The position numbers and the translations under genes were made by a program. A model generated the notes under the pieces. That model saw nothing but the letters and a program-made list of their open reading frames with translations. It did not search any database and was not told where the DNA came from. Below, piece after piece: positions 27,501-40,440 of a DNA stretch of 64,000 bases (the first letter of the stretch is position 1; each line of letters starts with the position of its first letter). Source of the stretch: Datnioides undecimradiatus (lineage: Eukaryota; Chordata; Actinopteri; Lobotiformes; Datnioididae); assembly GCA_008933995.1 (NCBI GenBank), contig WARS01000011.1, positions 13,855,516 to 13,919,515 of the forward strand. The letters run 5' to 3'.

Positions 27501-29340
27501 ACCATACAGCTCATTATGCATTTTGCAGCTTGGTAACCTTAAATTGCGTTGTTGCTGCAATGTGTCTGATTAATCTATTTCAGTGTTACAAATGCCTTAG
27601 AGTGCAAGAAATAGAATGCTAAATTAGTTTGAGATTAGGTTTTTATAATAGGTTTCACATGAGGGGCATGTCTACGTTTTTTTTCCCAGAAACCCCAGCT
27701 CATTTAACACTTCCATCACAGCCAACAGTTCATGAGGTGGAGAGAGATTTGCAGTAAATTGTGGAGTTTGTGGAACAGCCCATTTAGCCCCGGGGATTTC
27801 TTTTGAATATACTTTCAACCCCAAATGAGAGACACTTCTCTAGTCTAAAACCAAACTTGGAAATCCAGCCATTAAAAAATACTGTTTATACTGACTTAGC
27901 TGCATTTTGCATTAATGTTTTTCAAGGCATAGGGGATTGTCCTTTTCCATGTCAGAGATAAATGTTGTGGCAAATCCATCATGTGTCTTTGCCTGTCAGA
28001 CTCCGAGAAAAACAATTAAAGGTTCCACACACAGGTCGAGCTGCTCCAATAGTCAATGAAGCAGTCTCTGTGTGTGGGCCTAGGGACGATACATTCATTA
28101 GGAAATGCCAGTGAAGGAGGGACGCTGGTGGAAGACAATTAAATGACCTACAGTATATGAGGCTGAGGACTCCAGGGATAGAAAAGACAAAGGGAAAATG
28201 ACAACTGAAATGAAAAACAATAGTATGGAACAAAGTCTCCTCAGTTCTCTGTAATTATTAAGTAATTAAAATAACGTGGGTCACAACAAACAATGACATA
28301 CACTAAAATTAAAGTCAGTGGGATGAGAGAAAGTCATATAAACCACAGGAGGTCCACGATAACTTCACTAAACAAACCAAAGATGTGAGCTAAAGCCCGA
28401 CCCCAAGTCTCTGCAGTGTCTCCCAAAAGTCAACAGCCGTGCACAGAGACATAACCATACATTCATTTGCATGCATACAGAATACACAAACACAGTCTTG
28501 GCATTTGGCCAAGCCACAGACAATTTATGGCTACTGATGCTGCTGTCATGCTGGTGCATGAAAGTGAGTGCCCGTAATAGGCCATGCAGTCAATCAGTCA
28601 CCATGAATCACACGCTCAGTCCATTAATGCTGCTTGTCAGTGGTGTGTACAATGCAATCAAGAAAGTGCAGAGTATTGAATCACGGGGAATATTGTTCAC
28701 TAACAATACTTTGCATGGCATTGATTTCATCCAATAGTCCTTGAGCCCCCAGGCACTGGGATGTGGCTCACTGATGAGACACTTGATCAGGCAAAAAAAG
28801 GTCAGTTGAAGTGATTGATAACCTCTTTTATGAGTGGTAATACAGGCGGTATTACTTGTGCATTTTGAATGCTCAATCTCAATGACATTTGCTCCAACTG
28901 GGCCGTAAAAAGCCAATATAAGAGTGAGAGTGAGTAATAAGATCCTCATTTTTGTGTGTTTGAATGTTATGCATCTATAAAACATGGCATGCTATCTTGT
29001 ATGTGATGCAACGGAGGCGAGAGCCCTTGGGGTCAATGTGGAAGCTCTTTGAGTTGTTGTTTATAGCTGTTGAGTGAGCAGAGAGGAACCGCCACCCTCG
29101 CGTAGCCAGAATATAGATTATTTGTTGAAACACTGATCCACACAGTGTGGCTCTAAGGTGCTGTGCCATTAATCTAACTCACCCACTGTTGTTTGAGGAG
29201 TAAATTCAAATAATTTGGATTTGAATTGGAAATGTTGAGAAGCAGATCCAGCAATAACCTTTGATTACTAGCAGGCTGCCTGGCAATGTCAGCTTGGCAG
29301 GCCATCAGTCAACTACTTATGAGATACGAGTACGGTCCAG
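24501..29340. other. Intergenic, mostly unassigned
   Basis: No gene, RNA or named repeat recognised. Balanced-composition patches occur near 28960-29120 (ggaggcgagagcccttgggg, accgccaccctcgcgtagcc), which may be further non-coding elements. Confidence 0.55.
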
Positions 29341-29783
29341 ACTGAAATATCTCAACAGCTATTTGATGGACTGTCATAAACGTTTAAAGACATTCATTGT
29401 TTCCAGTTTTAAAGTGAAATGGCTCTGCAACAATAGGATGGATTGCCCTGAAATTTAGCACAGACATTCATGTCTCCCTCAGGATGGATTGTAATGTCTT
29501 TGGTGATCCCCTGGCTTCTTCCTGTACTGTTATTATGAGGTCAAATTTTTAAGTTTTTAAAAAGGTCAAACCCAAAACCAATGGCATCCTCAGCTGTACT
29601 TTGGATTTGGTGCTAATTAACCAAAATTAGCATGCTTCCATGCTAAACTAAGATGGTGAAGATGGTAAAAAGCTAAACTTCAATGTGTTGCAATCTTTTT
29701 GAGTATTTATCCATAATTACACAAAGTTGTGACTAGGTACAGCCTCACAGAGATGCTAGCATGACTGAAGACTCGCAGTCTTA
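29341..29783 (+). mobile_element. Longer copy of the same percomorph interspersed repeat
   Basis: It starts aaatatctcaacagctattt, then has ggatggattgccctgaaatt, tttggtgatcccctggcttc, cagctgtactttggatttgg, tgctaattaaccaaaattag and catgctaaactaagatggtg, and ends cagcctcacagagatgctag. The order of blocks is the same as in the repeat remembered from percomorph genomes. No coding capacity; class uncertain. Confidence 0.7.
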
Positions 29784-32700
29784 CTCCAAGAAAGCTTAAC
29801 TGAAAATCTATCAGTACTGTAAATCAAATAATATCTATTCTTTTTTATGACAGGCACAGAACTAGTAATTTCATTTTATTTCCATATGCATATTTCTTAT
29901 CTTGTTCTGCTTACAACAGCAAATTCACTTCTCAGCATGATAGTGAATGATCCATGCATAGCTAATGCTCAACGGTAAATTAAATTAATTGTTTTAAACC
30001 CTGACATATCAGCACAATTATACCTGTCTCAGCAGTGCTGGCAAATGTATTATTGATCAAAATGTTCTCTTGTTAAATGATATCCTTCTGCAGCAGGAAA
30101 TGTAGGAAGCCGAGAGAAACAGATGAACAAGGGGGCACATTTTCTACCTGCGATGTGAAACTTCACACTTTCCTCTCATCCCTGCTCTGCCTTGTCACTT
30201 TGTTCAGTTAAGCAAATAGACAAGATACATGACTTACTGTCAGGTTCATGTCCCGACTAACTGGAGTCTCATCCTCACTCACAGGCGTTGTCGTACAAAA
30301 TGAGCAGACTGAGGAACAGCCATTTTTCTGAGGGACCCTTGATGAGCAAAACTATTGTTGTTATATCATGTATTGAGTAACGTGTTTTATTTACAAAAGT
30401 CTCAAGAGCACTTTTAATTCATCTTAACTGTCGTTTCGGCAGCCCAGAAAGCACATCAAGCAGCACTATATGTATAAAGCCCCCTTAAACTCTGTTAACA
30501 GTGTTTTTACCTTAACCCACAGCTCTATAAGGCGTTGAGGCCTCTTTTATCTTAAGTTTAAGATGTCTCCTGTTTTTCATTCATAAACTCCACTGATCGA
30601 TCCACAGATGCTTTTCTCCATATATAACTGCCACGACACCACAAGTCTGTAGACCTACTGCAGATCTTCTAATGAATATGCTTCACATCCATTGGGTCTA
30701 ATCACTAAGCTCTTTCTCTGTTTCTTATGTCAATAAATACTGTTATGCACTTCCAATTGATCCCCCCCTTATTGAATTTTAAGTGTGCTTTGGTGCCACT
30801 TTTATTTTATTTGTTATTCCAGTAGGCAGCTGCTTCCAGTAACATGGCTCCGATAAACCATCCTAGCTTCTGCATCAACAAATGATGATGGGCAATGTAG
30901 TGATAGGTGTTTGTCTGAGATGAGTTTATATAAGATTTAGATTGGCAAAGTGGCTAGAAACATGTCTCCAGATAAATGGGTAATGTTACCTGGTTGCTGC
31001 ATATGTAAATGGGCAACTGTTTAACAAGTTTGTTCTTCACAACTTGTTTCTGCTGCCTTCAAGTAGTAAAAAGTAGTTAGTGCAAGCTCTGATACCAGCT
31101 GTGTAATATTTCATATATAATATCTCTGTGTTTGCATCGTCCCCACACACTCTCTCGACAGTCATTATACTAAATTCTAGTTTATGAGGGAAATAGTGTA
31201 TTCTTCATTTTTGTACATATCATTTTTACATCTCGTCTCTGCACTGTGAAAAACAGACCCTGCCATCGTAAAACTCTAAACATCCTTCACTGGTGACGAT
31301 GTAAGCCTCACTCACTCCTCGTGTAAAGACGGTGTTTATGACTTCGCACTGCCTAATATTGCATAATCCTCACTTCGTAACCCTTTTTACTCTGTGTTGA
31401 GCCATTTGCCTCCAACTGTTTTAATTTATGCCTAGGGTCTAAATCGCTATTGAACATTACGGAGGCCAAGTGGTGCAAGCAATAACATGAATAATCCATT
31501 GGCAGTTCCTGTTAGACCGATAGAGAATGAGACCTCAATCACCATTATACTCAGGGGGAGTGAAAGTAGGCAGTAGCAGCATTAGCCTTTCCTCTTAAAA
31601 ACTGAATATGTTTGCATACTGAAGCCATACACATCTATCTTACTGTGGATTGTGCTTAAAGGTGTCCAATAATATCTCTGGGCATTTTTGTGCAAATGTA
31701 TAATCACTTTGTGGGAAATATAAATTGCCATCTAGTGTATTTTGCGCAGGGTTTTTTTTTGGTATCCATATAACAAGCCAAAATATGCGCTATGTTAACC
31801 CCTTAAAGACACTGTTGTAAGTAGGAGTAAACATTAGATTCCAAGCTTTTATCATGGAGGTTCTCAATTAAACATATGAACCAGAGGCAAATTACAAGCC
31901 TCCCTTATAGCCTGTAGCACATCATTTCAGCCTCAGAAGGAGAAAACTGTCCAAGTTTCACTGACTGGTTATAACTTTTCCTAGAGAATTCGAAAAAGTC
32001 CTCAACTCTGTTATTGCTCATTAGCTCCCAGTGCCATATAAACATTTGCCTAATATGCAAATCTTTTAGAATCACTGCTGTGCTAGATTTTTTTCTGGCT
32101 TCACATCATAAAACTGAGATTTAAATGTAAATTTGTAAAACTGGAGAGGGGATAATTCCTTCCTAAAATACATAAAAATTCACTGCAGCCTTTGTAATTT
32201 CTCTGCAAGAAAATATCTAAGAGCTTCTCAGACCATTTTAAATTCATCATGCAGCCCTATTGGTTATTCCACGCACGTCTGTCAATCTGCTTGTGAAATG
32301 AAGAGCCACAGGCTACTGACCCAGACACATCAGCTCCTTTTTGGTCAGCTAACAACACTTTCTGAAGTCTTCACACTCCACACATTAATTTTCCATTTTA
32401 AGCTTGTTGCTGCTTTCTGAGACATGGCTAATGCTCGGTCTGTGTGAGAAGCGAGTTGGCAACAAGTACAGTTTACGCCTACTGGTTATGACGGTTGACG
32501 CAAAAAGACTTAATAAGAACACAAAATAAAAAGTAAGAAACTGAGAACTGAGCGCTCCAAATTAAACCTTGAGGAATTTTAGTCACTAGACAAGAATTAA
32601 TTAGCCTTATTACAAACACTTAATTGTTGTAATTTCTTAATTCTCTGGTAATATTTTAGAGGTTCTTGTAAAGTATCTATGCAGCACAAAAGTATTATTT

Positions 32701-33823
32701 TTAAAACAAAAGGAAATTCCAAACCATCACATACATACCTGAGTAGAGAGTTTCTCACCAATTTAACCTTATCACAAGCATAGTGTATATATTTTATGGA
32801 CACTACATCACAGGCGCAATAAGAAATGTTTTTTAATAAAATATTCATTTCACATTCATTTTGTATACATTTGAATGTCAGGCAACTTTAAAGTCACAGA
32901 TATGACTTTGTGTTGTTACAATCCCAGCTCAAATCGTTCGTGCAAATATTTGATAAACTTTGAGGCGGATTTATTGATGCTATCTGGCTTGATTGAAGAG
33001 TAACTGCTTCCCATGACACTGTTCCATTACTTATTTGCTAATACAACGTACGGTAAACAGTGCTCTGAAAAGTCCCGTACCAGAGTACACAGATGATAGC
33101 CTCATGTCAAACTTTTAAGGAAGACATCAAAAGTGCTACCCATCACTAATGTCCAACATAAATAAATACTGAGCAGATTCTATAAATTGAAAGGAATCTT
33201 AATTAGCATTTGTTGCGTTCAACATAAAAAAACAAAACAGAAAAAGATTTCTGTGTAATTAACAAGTACCTGAAAATGACAACAATCCTTTTCCATGATA
33301 TCCTTCAGTGACAGAAACACTGGTACTCAAAATTATATTAAAAGAACTCTAATTAAATACTCTTAATTAGAACAGCGAATTTAAGTACCATGCAGCGTTT
33401 CCTTTGTCCTAAAAGAACTTAAACAATTGTACAAAGTGATTGCTGATTCTTTATCCAAAAAAAAAAAAAGACAACCTGATTGTCTGGAAAACAGTAGGTG
33501 TCCTTCTTATCAGCTATGGAGTCCAAAATCTCTACAGGGCAAAGTGGATTCAGTGCATTTTCCACTGTGGTGAGTGGGTTTTCGTGACCTGATTGTGTGC
33601 TCACTGGACAGATATGTACACATATTGACTTCACCTATAAAATGCAAAAAAAATCTAACCTGTTCCACAGATTGCTCATCCCCACTTCCACTGTCAAGCA
33701 CTTTGTAAACAGATGATTGCTCTGAGTCTGTCATCCAGCTCATTGTCTCCACAGGAGTGTCTTAAATCCAAGCCACTAATCAGACACTAATCATGGAATG
33801 ATATTAGAGTGCCGTCCCAGTCG
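29784..33823. other. GXYLT1 3' flank and intergenic
   Basis: Contains the GXYLT1 3' UTR next to 33823 (minus strand). Its end is not resolved; a minus-strand AATAAA (plus TTTATT) lies at 32970-32975. The stretch 33480-33765 has two adjacent protein-like frames that remain unexplained. The rest is AT-rich with no recognised repeat. Confidence 0.5.
33349..33370. promoter_or_regulatory. Inverted homeodomain half sites
   Basis: CTAATTAA (33349-33356) and TTAATTAG (33363-33370) face each other across six bases, downstream of GXYLT1. Motif only. Confidence 0.3.
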
Positions 33824-36800
33824 TCATCTCTGCGTGGCACCTTGTTGAACAGACATTATGCTCTGCTTTAACTTTTTGGTAAACAGGTGACTGGCTCTTC
33901 CGCAGTAGGTATTTGTGGTGGTCTGCAGCGATGCTTCCAGCGGCCAAAGCAGTGAGGTCTCCATGTTCTCACCAAACTGGTACTGTTAGGGAGAGAACAA
34001 TGTTTGTGTTACATGTCTAGAACTTTTTAGCTTTTTACGTCCATCGTGGTGCAGCTCTGGTGTCAGTGCAGAAGACAGATTCAAAACATGCTTAAAAAAA
34101 ATATATAAATAAATAAATAAATACAGCTCGAGTGTGTCCTTTTACACATTTTGCCTGCTGCGACAGCCACGATAGGACAACAAGAACATTGAAATTACAT
34201 TAATTAATTGCTGCATTTATCTCTGTCAATTCAACAGAATAACACTCAGCGTTTGATTCATATCTGTCAATTGGGAGCGTGTTTGGATGATGAATATCAA
34301 AAAAGCACCACAACTATACAAGAAGAGGCTTAGTAAAGTGTGACAGCGTTAGTGAAAGCTGCAGCACTCCAGAAAGGCTTCATTATTGTATGCTTTTGCA
34401 TCACAATGCGAACAGCAAAGATTAAACTTCCAACTCGTCAGCCAGTTAATATGAGCAGCCGTGGCGTTTGTCACATACAGTAAGTAAATAAGCTACATGC
34501 AGTATGCAATGCACCATTCTTTTACTGCTCTGATAAATTAGAAATCACTATTTTACAGCATCTCATTTGACTCCAGTTTAGCCAAACATTAGGTCACTCA
34601 AAGCACACTTTCTTTATTATCCTTCATATACTGCAGCAGGCAATAAAGCACCATTAACAGCCTCCTATCGATTTTTATGTGGATGCTGCTGGTGCGTTGT
34701 CCACACAGCCATCATGATGTCTCAAACTAGCATCAGCACTAAAAATTTTACAACTCTTCTGTGGGCTTGCCCGCGTAATGGTAGTGCCCTTTATTGCAAG
34801 CTCCTCTGCTGGCTGGGAGAGTCTGCCTTGGGAGCCGGGCTGACTAAGGAGCTCTTGGTGGGATGGAAATGAGAGTTTCCTCCAGAATTGCCTGCTCCAG
34901 GCTTTAGGATGCTGTCCTCAAAGGACTGAGTGGGGAACAAAGTGGGAGGAGGCCTGAGGAGCTGGGCAGCAGGAAGCACTGATAAAAGCTTCAACAAAAT
35001 AAAGCTAATAACAAGGATAAAATACTCTTCAGTTTGACCGGGCTCTTTGTTCTAATGAGCTAATTGTACTACAAAGACCTTTATCTTACATTTATCTACT
35101 TAATGCAGGACACGTTTTATGCTGACTAATGACAGACCACAGGACTCAACCTCCTAAAATCGGGTCTAACATGGGCCGCCTTGGATGCTGCATGTGTGTT
35201 TGTGCTGTCGGAGAGACTGATGGAGGGAGTGAGGGCCGGGCGCCCCATAATGAAGCCTGCTCGTTTACCTAATGGCTGAGAACATTGCCCGCACTGATAG
35301 TGGCCAGGCTGGGCCCTGTGGCGGTAATGGATAGAGACCGACTAATGAAGCTTCCCTTGCTCTCCCGATTGCTGCCTGCATGTTGACCGGTGTGCTGAAA
35401 TCAACAAGAGCAGATCGAAGGCGAGCCGCCAGCACAGCAGTGAGAACTCTCCGGCTGACTTGCTTGCTCACCGATGATGGATTTGCAGAGGACCTGTAAG
35501 CTCTAAAAGCTGAAATGCATTTAGTAAATTTGACAGATGTCATACCTTTTTAATCCAAGTTCTGTTTTCCTTTTTGAGTGCCAGCAATACATTGGCAGGG
35601 CTCTGCAGGGAATCATACCAACTTACGGATGCTACGCTCCTCATAATGTTTAGATTTTTACAGAAGGTGTAAAGAGACAGCCAGACTTCACCACCTGTTC
35701 CAACGTGGTGAAATCAGATGAAGAGGTACTGAGGAGTAAATTTAAGGATGAAGACGTTGATTCTAACATTTTTTTTGTCAACAACTCCAGTAAGAATAAG
35801 AAAACCTTTATTTGTCCCACAATGGGGAAATTGCATTAATAGTAATAAAAACAAAATCAAATTTAAATTGCTCCTCCCACTCCTGATACATCAAATTGCT
35901 ACGCTGTTGTCAAAAAACTATTAAAAGCACATCAATTCGCCCCACAGTTGCACTTACTTTATTTGCTCCTGATCCAGTAACATTTGCTAAATAACTACAC
36001 AGCCCAGGTGTTTTAGGAAATTAATTAGTGGTTTTAAAAACCTGTTTTTTTCAGTGGGAAGGAGTAGACTTTTGCCTGGCAGCTGCAAACAGGCTGGAAA
36101 GATTAGATCGTAAAGAGAGATGGACTTACCTTTGTTGTTTTGGTCTTTTAATGGGATTTGTTGACAATAACAAAAATCAGCCTTATGCCTTAAACATGTG
36201 TTTTTTTTAACTAACATCTTTATAATGTGAAGTAGTGATATTATCATAAACATGGACAGAATAAACCTGTATATCTGTAGAATGACCGGTCTTTGTCTGG
36301 TCTGAGAGTGCCAGGACAGGATGACGGAAATGTTTAACAGACTATTGATTAAGCTCTGGTGGACGGAAGCATCCATAAGAGAAAAGCAATGGCCTAGAGT
36401 GCCTATTGATAATGTAATGACTAGTAAATGATTCTCCAAATAGTTGGGTCAGCCTACACAATGGCCCTCGAAAGAAACAGAGGAACTGTAATGAAAGTCC
36501 ATAAAAATGATCACTCTTCATTAGAAACAAAGCCTTTGAAACATTACACCCTCTTATATTACGTTTTCCAGCTGGGTGTCACTGGAATAGTCTCAACAAA
36601 ATCTTCTCCCTTGTGTAAAGTTGAATAAAAGTTTTTTTCCTGTCAGAGTCACAGAAAACAAAGACTTCAGGTAAAAGAGGGTGTGCCTACCTTTTGGATC
36701 GCCTCATAGACAGCTCGAAATGCTGGCTGTTTGTCATCATGATAAACTCCCCTGTTACCATGGAGAACAAAGACACCGTTTTGTTCAGCCTGTTGACAGT

Positions 36801-39800
36801 TGCTGCCATAGATACAGTGGTCTGGACGGTAGTTCCACTGACAGGGGAACACATACAGGCTTTCTGTAACACACCAGGAGACATGATTGGCTTAATAGAG
36901 ATTATCGGGTAAATAGAGAATAGCTGGGTTAATTCAATAAAAATCTTGTTACAGCCCTTCAAATATTTGTTTACTTGCTGGTAAATGTTCAAAAAACAAA
37001 TGGCTTTGGGGAAAGGCTTGTTAGTGTCAAACAAACCGTAAGCAGAAACTAAAATCTAAGTAATCGTGTGTATGTGGTTGTACAAACCTGGATTATGGTG
37101 AAATATGATATTAAGAAGGTCCTGGTCACCCCAGGTGATATTGAGTTTATACTTCTGGAGAAGAGGCATCAGAATTTCCTCCCACTGCAGTGCAACTGTT
37201 GTCATGTCATTCTGGAAAGAAACAAACAGCAATCAAGTGAGCAATCATATTATTTTGCATCAGGAAACTAAAAATCTGAAATTTTGGAAAATGAATCCCT
37301 TTAACTTCCCACAACAACTCACGAGGCTGTTCTGTTTCAAGATGATAGTATGTTGTATTGTAGGCACATTGTGTTGGTTCAGAGGGAATTACAAGAGTGA
37401 CCTCAGCTGGCCAATATTGGTGATGCAGTTACTTCTGGGACTTCCTTCCCTATTTAACCATTTTTCAGTCTGAATTGAACACATCTCTAGATGCTTCAAT
37501 CATGAACAAGATGTAAAGATGTTGCTGCTTTGTAAATACTGACAGACATGAAATCATATCACTCCACAGATGAGGAATATTCTAACATGATCCAATAACA
37601 GTGTGTGGCCCACAGTGAGAATGTAATTTTGTTTACATTAATACTGAGCAGTATCAGTTTCTCACAAACATTTCTATGGAATTGTGAAAAAACTGGGACC
37701 TGGTATTTCACACCTGATAAATACTCCTTGTCTGCATGGATAAGACCCTTTCAATGTTCTGTATTTTAACTGCCATCATGATACACTGGTATATTAAACT
37801 AGCAAGATGAAGAACAAACTGTTAGAAAAAGTCTTTCTGCACATTACCTTAAAAAATTTCTCCCTGAGGCGCGTCATGTTCATGAGCATGACCCCTGAGT
37901 TGATGCCTGTCTGGCCATAGTAAGGGTGGCGGGCAAAACGGTTGTACCAGCCGATGCGGGGCTCCTCGTGCTCTGGAGCCATGGCAGCTAATTGGCTCGA
38001 ATTGAAGTGAGAAAGAAGGGCCCAGATGTCCTCTACTGGCTGCAGAAAAAGTATATCTGTGTCCACATAGAGCAATGAATCTACATCCTTCAGGATCAGC
38101 TGGAAAACAGGCCACAACAAATGTTATGAGGATATTTTTCACATGTGTAATTGTTCAAATTATATGCATAAAGGAACTTTAAACCTACTGGCAGGAAGAG
38201 CCTTTGAGAGGCACAAGGTTTGAACAGCTTCTTCCACTCCTTTGCATTCTCCTTAGGAAAAGTGATGGGGTATATGGTGAAGTTAAACTTGCTCTGAACT
38301 GTCCTGGGCCAGGAATCCAGCTTTTAGAAAAGAAAAGGACCAAAAAAATTGCTAAAATTGATTTTAACTTCAGTTGTTGTTTCAAAAATGATGCACCTGT
38401 CTTTGGGCAAAATGCTGTGTGAAAAGAAGACATTACTGCAAATAAACATGCCTTATATTGCTTGGGGGAGACACTTACAGCATTTCTGAAGCTATCATGT
38501 AGATCATCCTCAGCAAAGATGTAAAAGTGCAGAGGCTTTTTGCTGAAGAGAACAGCAGACTTCAACATGGTGAGAGTCTCCTCTAACCGGGGGCCACAGG
38601 CCACCACAGCAAGGTGACTTCTCGCATCATTATGCTGCCTGATTGCAGAGCCTGACCTCTTTCTAAAAGCCAAGAAAAAGTAAAAAGAATCAGTAATCAC
38701 ACCTGGCTTTTATCCTTATAACAACATGGATACACTTACAAGTGCAGATAACAACAAAATAATGAAGATATGAACAGACTCAGTTGTCTGGTGCCTGGCC
38801 CTGTAGGATGGGAACGGTTATTGGGTTTAATGAAAGCTGGAGAACAGGACAATCGCTCATGCTTTGTGCTGTCTCCATGTCAACTACAAATTTCAAGTTT
38901 GGAAATCATAAAGAGATCCCCTCTAGACCACTTTGCCAATTTCCAATCATATCTCTATACACAGGCAATAGCAGGACAAACATACATACACATTTAAGAC
39001 TGAAAAAAATCTATCATTTTGTTTAATGTGATGATGTCAGCATAGGGTAAACTGCAACAGGAGAAAGACCAGGACCTTTATCTTCATTCTGAGCATATAA
39101 TTGCATGCCTGCTTGTAGGAAAAGAGATAAGTCTGTTACAAGACACATAACTGTGTGATGGTGTATATGTGAATGTCAATCTATTAAAAAAAACAAAACA
39201 GAGATTTAAAGTAAAATGGTTAAAATGTTATCTGGAAGAAAGTATTAGATTTGTCAGAACTGCTCACGCTCAATAAACTCAAGACTATTCACAAGACATA
39301 CTGTGAAGAAAGCAATATGCTCAGCTTTTACACTGAACTGTGGACCTAAGAAGTAGGAGAAAGTTGAAGTCTATTGCTTATTAAAGAACACTGGTAGATG
39401 CACAAAATCAGTCATACCTAAGAGATGATTCCAATAAGCAGTTCACTCCACAAACATCTGCAGGCAATCTCCAATATGGATTCCAGTAAGAAACTGCCTG
39501 TGATTTACACCTGACAGAATAAAAACATGATCTTTTGGATCCTCAACGTTAAATTAATCTCTTGGACAACAGGAGTATTATATGTAGTGTGGTTATATGT
39601 AGTTAGATCGGTCACTGCCTTCTAAGATTAGTCGTTTAACAGGTGGCCTTTAAATCCACCTAATGCAGCACTGAACATTAATGGTTAATCAATTATCTAG
39701 CTTGCTGTAGCATTTCCAGGTGGTGGTGGCTAATAGATTTGTAAAATATAGCAATTGAAATTTAAAATGCATAACATTATTAACCATTTGTGTAAAACAA

Positions 39801-40296
39801 TATAATGTATGATACTAGTACATGATACTGAATTTAACCTGGAAATGATATTGAATTACTAGTCTGTAGCTAACTAATTAATTACGAATTGTTAGCTTGT
39901 AAGTGTTACTTGTTTAGCAACTCCGACAACATTTCAACTACAACAATATGTTGTATTTTGTTCTACTTAACAGCCAAAGTAATTTCACAGCAACCTTAAA
40001 CGTACCCAAAGCTTATTACTAGTGCACAGTTGTGGAATGAAATTAACGCTAGGTGACAGATTAGCGAACTAGCTAAGCTACCTGTCAAGCGCCTCACGGT
40101 CTCGAAGGCCTCCCAGTCCTGGGCTTTTCCTGAGAAGGTGCCCGGTGTCACGACTGTTCCTGCCGGGTAACCCCTGTTCTTTCTGGTGCCAGCCATCTCT
40201 GTCCTCCAAGGTGGAAGCTAGTTGGTTGAACACGTACAACAACGAAAAGAAGGTGAAAACCATACACAGGAGAAATGCGTGGAGATAGCATCGCAT
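33824..40296 (-). CDS. gxylt1: Glucoside xylosyltransferase 1 (7 coding exons)
   Basis: Type II Golgi/ER glycosyltransferase (family GT8) that adds alpha-1,3-xylose to O-linked glucose on EGF repeats such as those of Notch. Coding exons on the minus strand: 40296-40082, 38662-38479, 38320-38189, 38099-37848, 37211-37088, 36863-36691, 33982-33824. All introns are GT-AG, the frame is kept, and the product is 412 aa (human about 440). Residues 1-30 form a short cytoplasmic start (MRCYLH) and a signal anchor. The GT8 domain starts near residue 90 (LAVVACG). The metal-binding DxD is DTD at 190-192 in [10 protein letters not shown]. Other family blocks are [15 protein letters not shown] (exon 4), WGDQDLLNI (exon 5) and [11 protein letters not shown] and [11 protein letters not shown] (exon 6). 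The last exon keeps TYCG and ends QQGATQR. I chose the ATG at 40296 because MRxYL matches the mammalian start; the codon frame is open further 5' but without an ATG. GXYLT2 is less likely given the flanking YAF2. Confidence 0.93.
34089..34123. repeat. (AATA)n microsatellite
   Basis: A short A run passes into an AAAT/ATAA tetranucleotide run inside GXYLT1 intron 6. Confidence 0.8.
35200..35540. promoter_or_regulatory. CpG-containing enhancer-like block in GXYLT1 intron 6
   Basis: Base composition shifts from AT-rich to balanced or GC-rich, with retained CpGs (gccgggcgcc near 35235, gaaggcgagccgcc near 35420) and TAATG/TGACAG words of the homeodomain and TALE type. Two open frames exist across it (35265-35543 minus) but show no protein family. 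I read it as a candidate conserved non-coding element; conservation itself cannot be seen from one sequence. Confidence 0.35.
35796..35833 (-). mobile_element. LINE 3'-end-like fragment
   Basis: The words tttatttgtcccacaatggg and gggaaatt are the recurring 3' tail of fish LINEs as I remember them. Only the tail is visible. It probably belongs to the same broad family as the longer antisense LINE near 63 kb. Orientation is inferred from that resemblance. Confidence 0.4.
38663..40081 (-). other. GXYLT1 intron 1
   Basis: A 1.4-kb AT-rich intron between the signal-anchor exon and the start of the GT8 domain. I see no exon, RNA gene or recognisable repeat in it. The small open frames on both strands lack splice signals and family features. 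Confidence 0.7.
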
Positions 40297-40440
40297 TTTG
40301 CGTTTCAAGTTTTATGCGCTAACTTAACATTTTGGTCGATCTTTGCTAACGTCACCATCTGAGGCGCTAACAGCGAACGAACTTAATCTCTCATAAATCA
40401 AGTCAGAAGGTAAGCCGAAGAGCACAGTTGGTACTTACAG
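40297..40440 (-). promoter_or_regulatory. gxylt1: GXYLT1 5' UTR and proximal promoter
   Basis: The stretch just upstream of the GXYLT1 ATG is richer in CpG than its surroundings (repeated gcg/cga words around 40310-40385) and holds a CRE-like half site TGACG near 40350 (minus strand). No clear TATA box is placed where it would fit, as expected for a housekeeping promoter. The transcription start is not resolved. Confidence 0.45.

Larger units (their letters stand above)
33983..36690 (-). other. GXYLT1 intron 6
   Basis: Longest GXYLT1 intron (2.7 kb). It holds a GC-richer, CpG-containing block at 35200-35540, a LINE 3'-tail-like fragment near 35796-35833, an (AATA)n microsatellite near 34100-34123, and an open patch at 34791-34997 that ends in a stop overlapping AATAAA. 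The rest is AT-rich with nothing I recognise. Confidence 0.75.

Noticed and set aside
1-33000. Exons of PDZRN4 or another neighbour
   Set aside because: PDZ, RING or other domain signatures were looked for in all frames listed and none was found.
36687-37034. 115-codon minus-strand frame across GXYLT1 exon 6
   Set aside because: A shadow of the real exon in another frame; the true frame carries the conserved GT8 residues.
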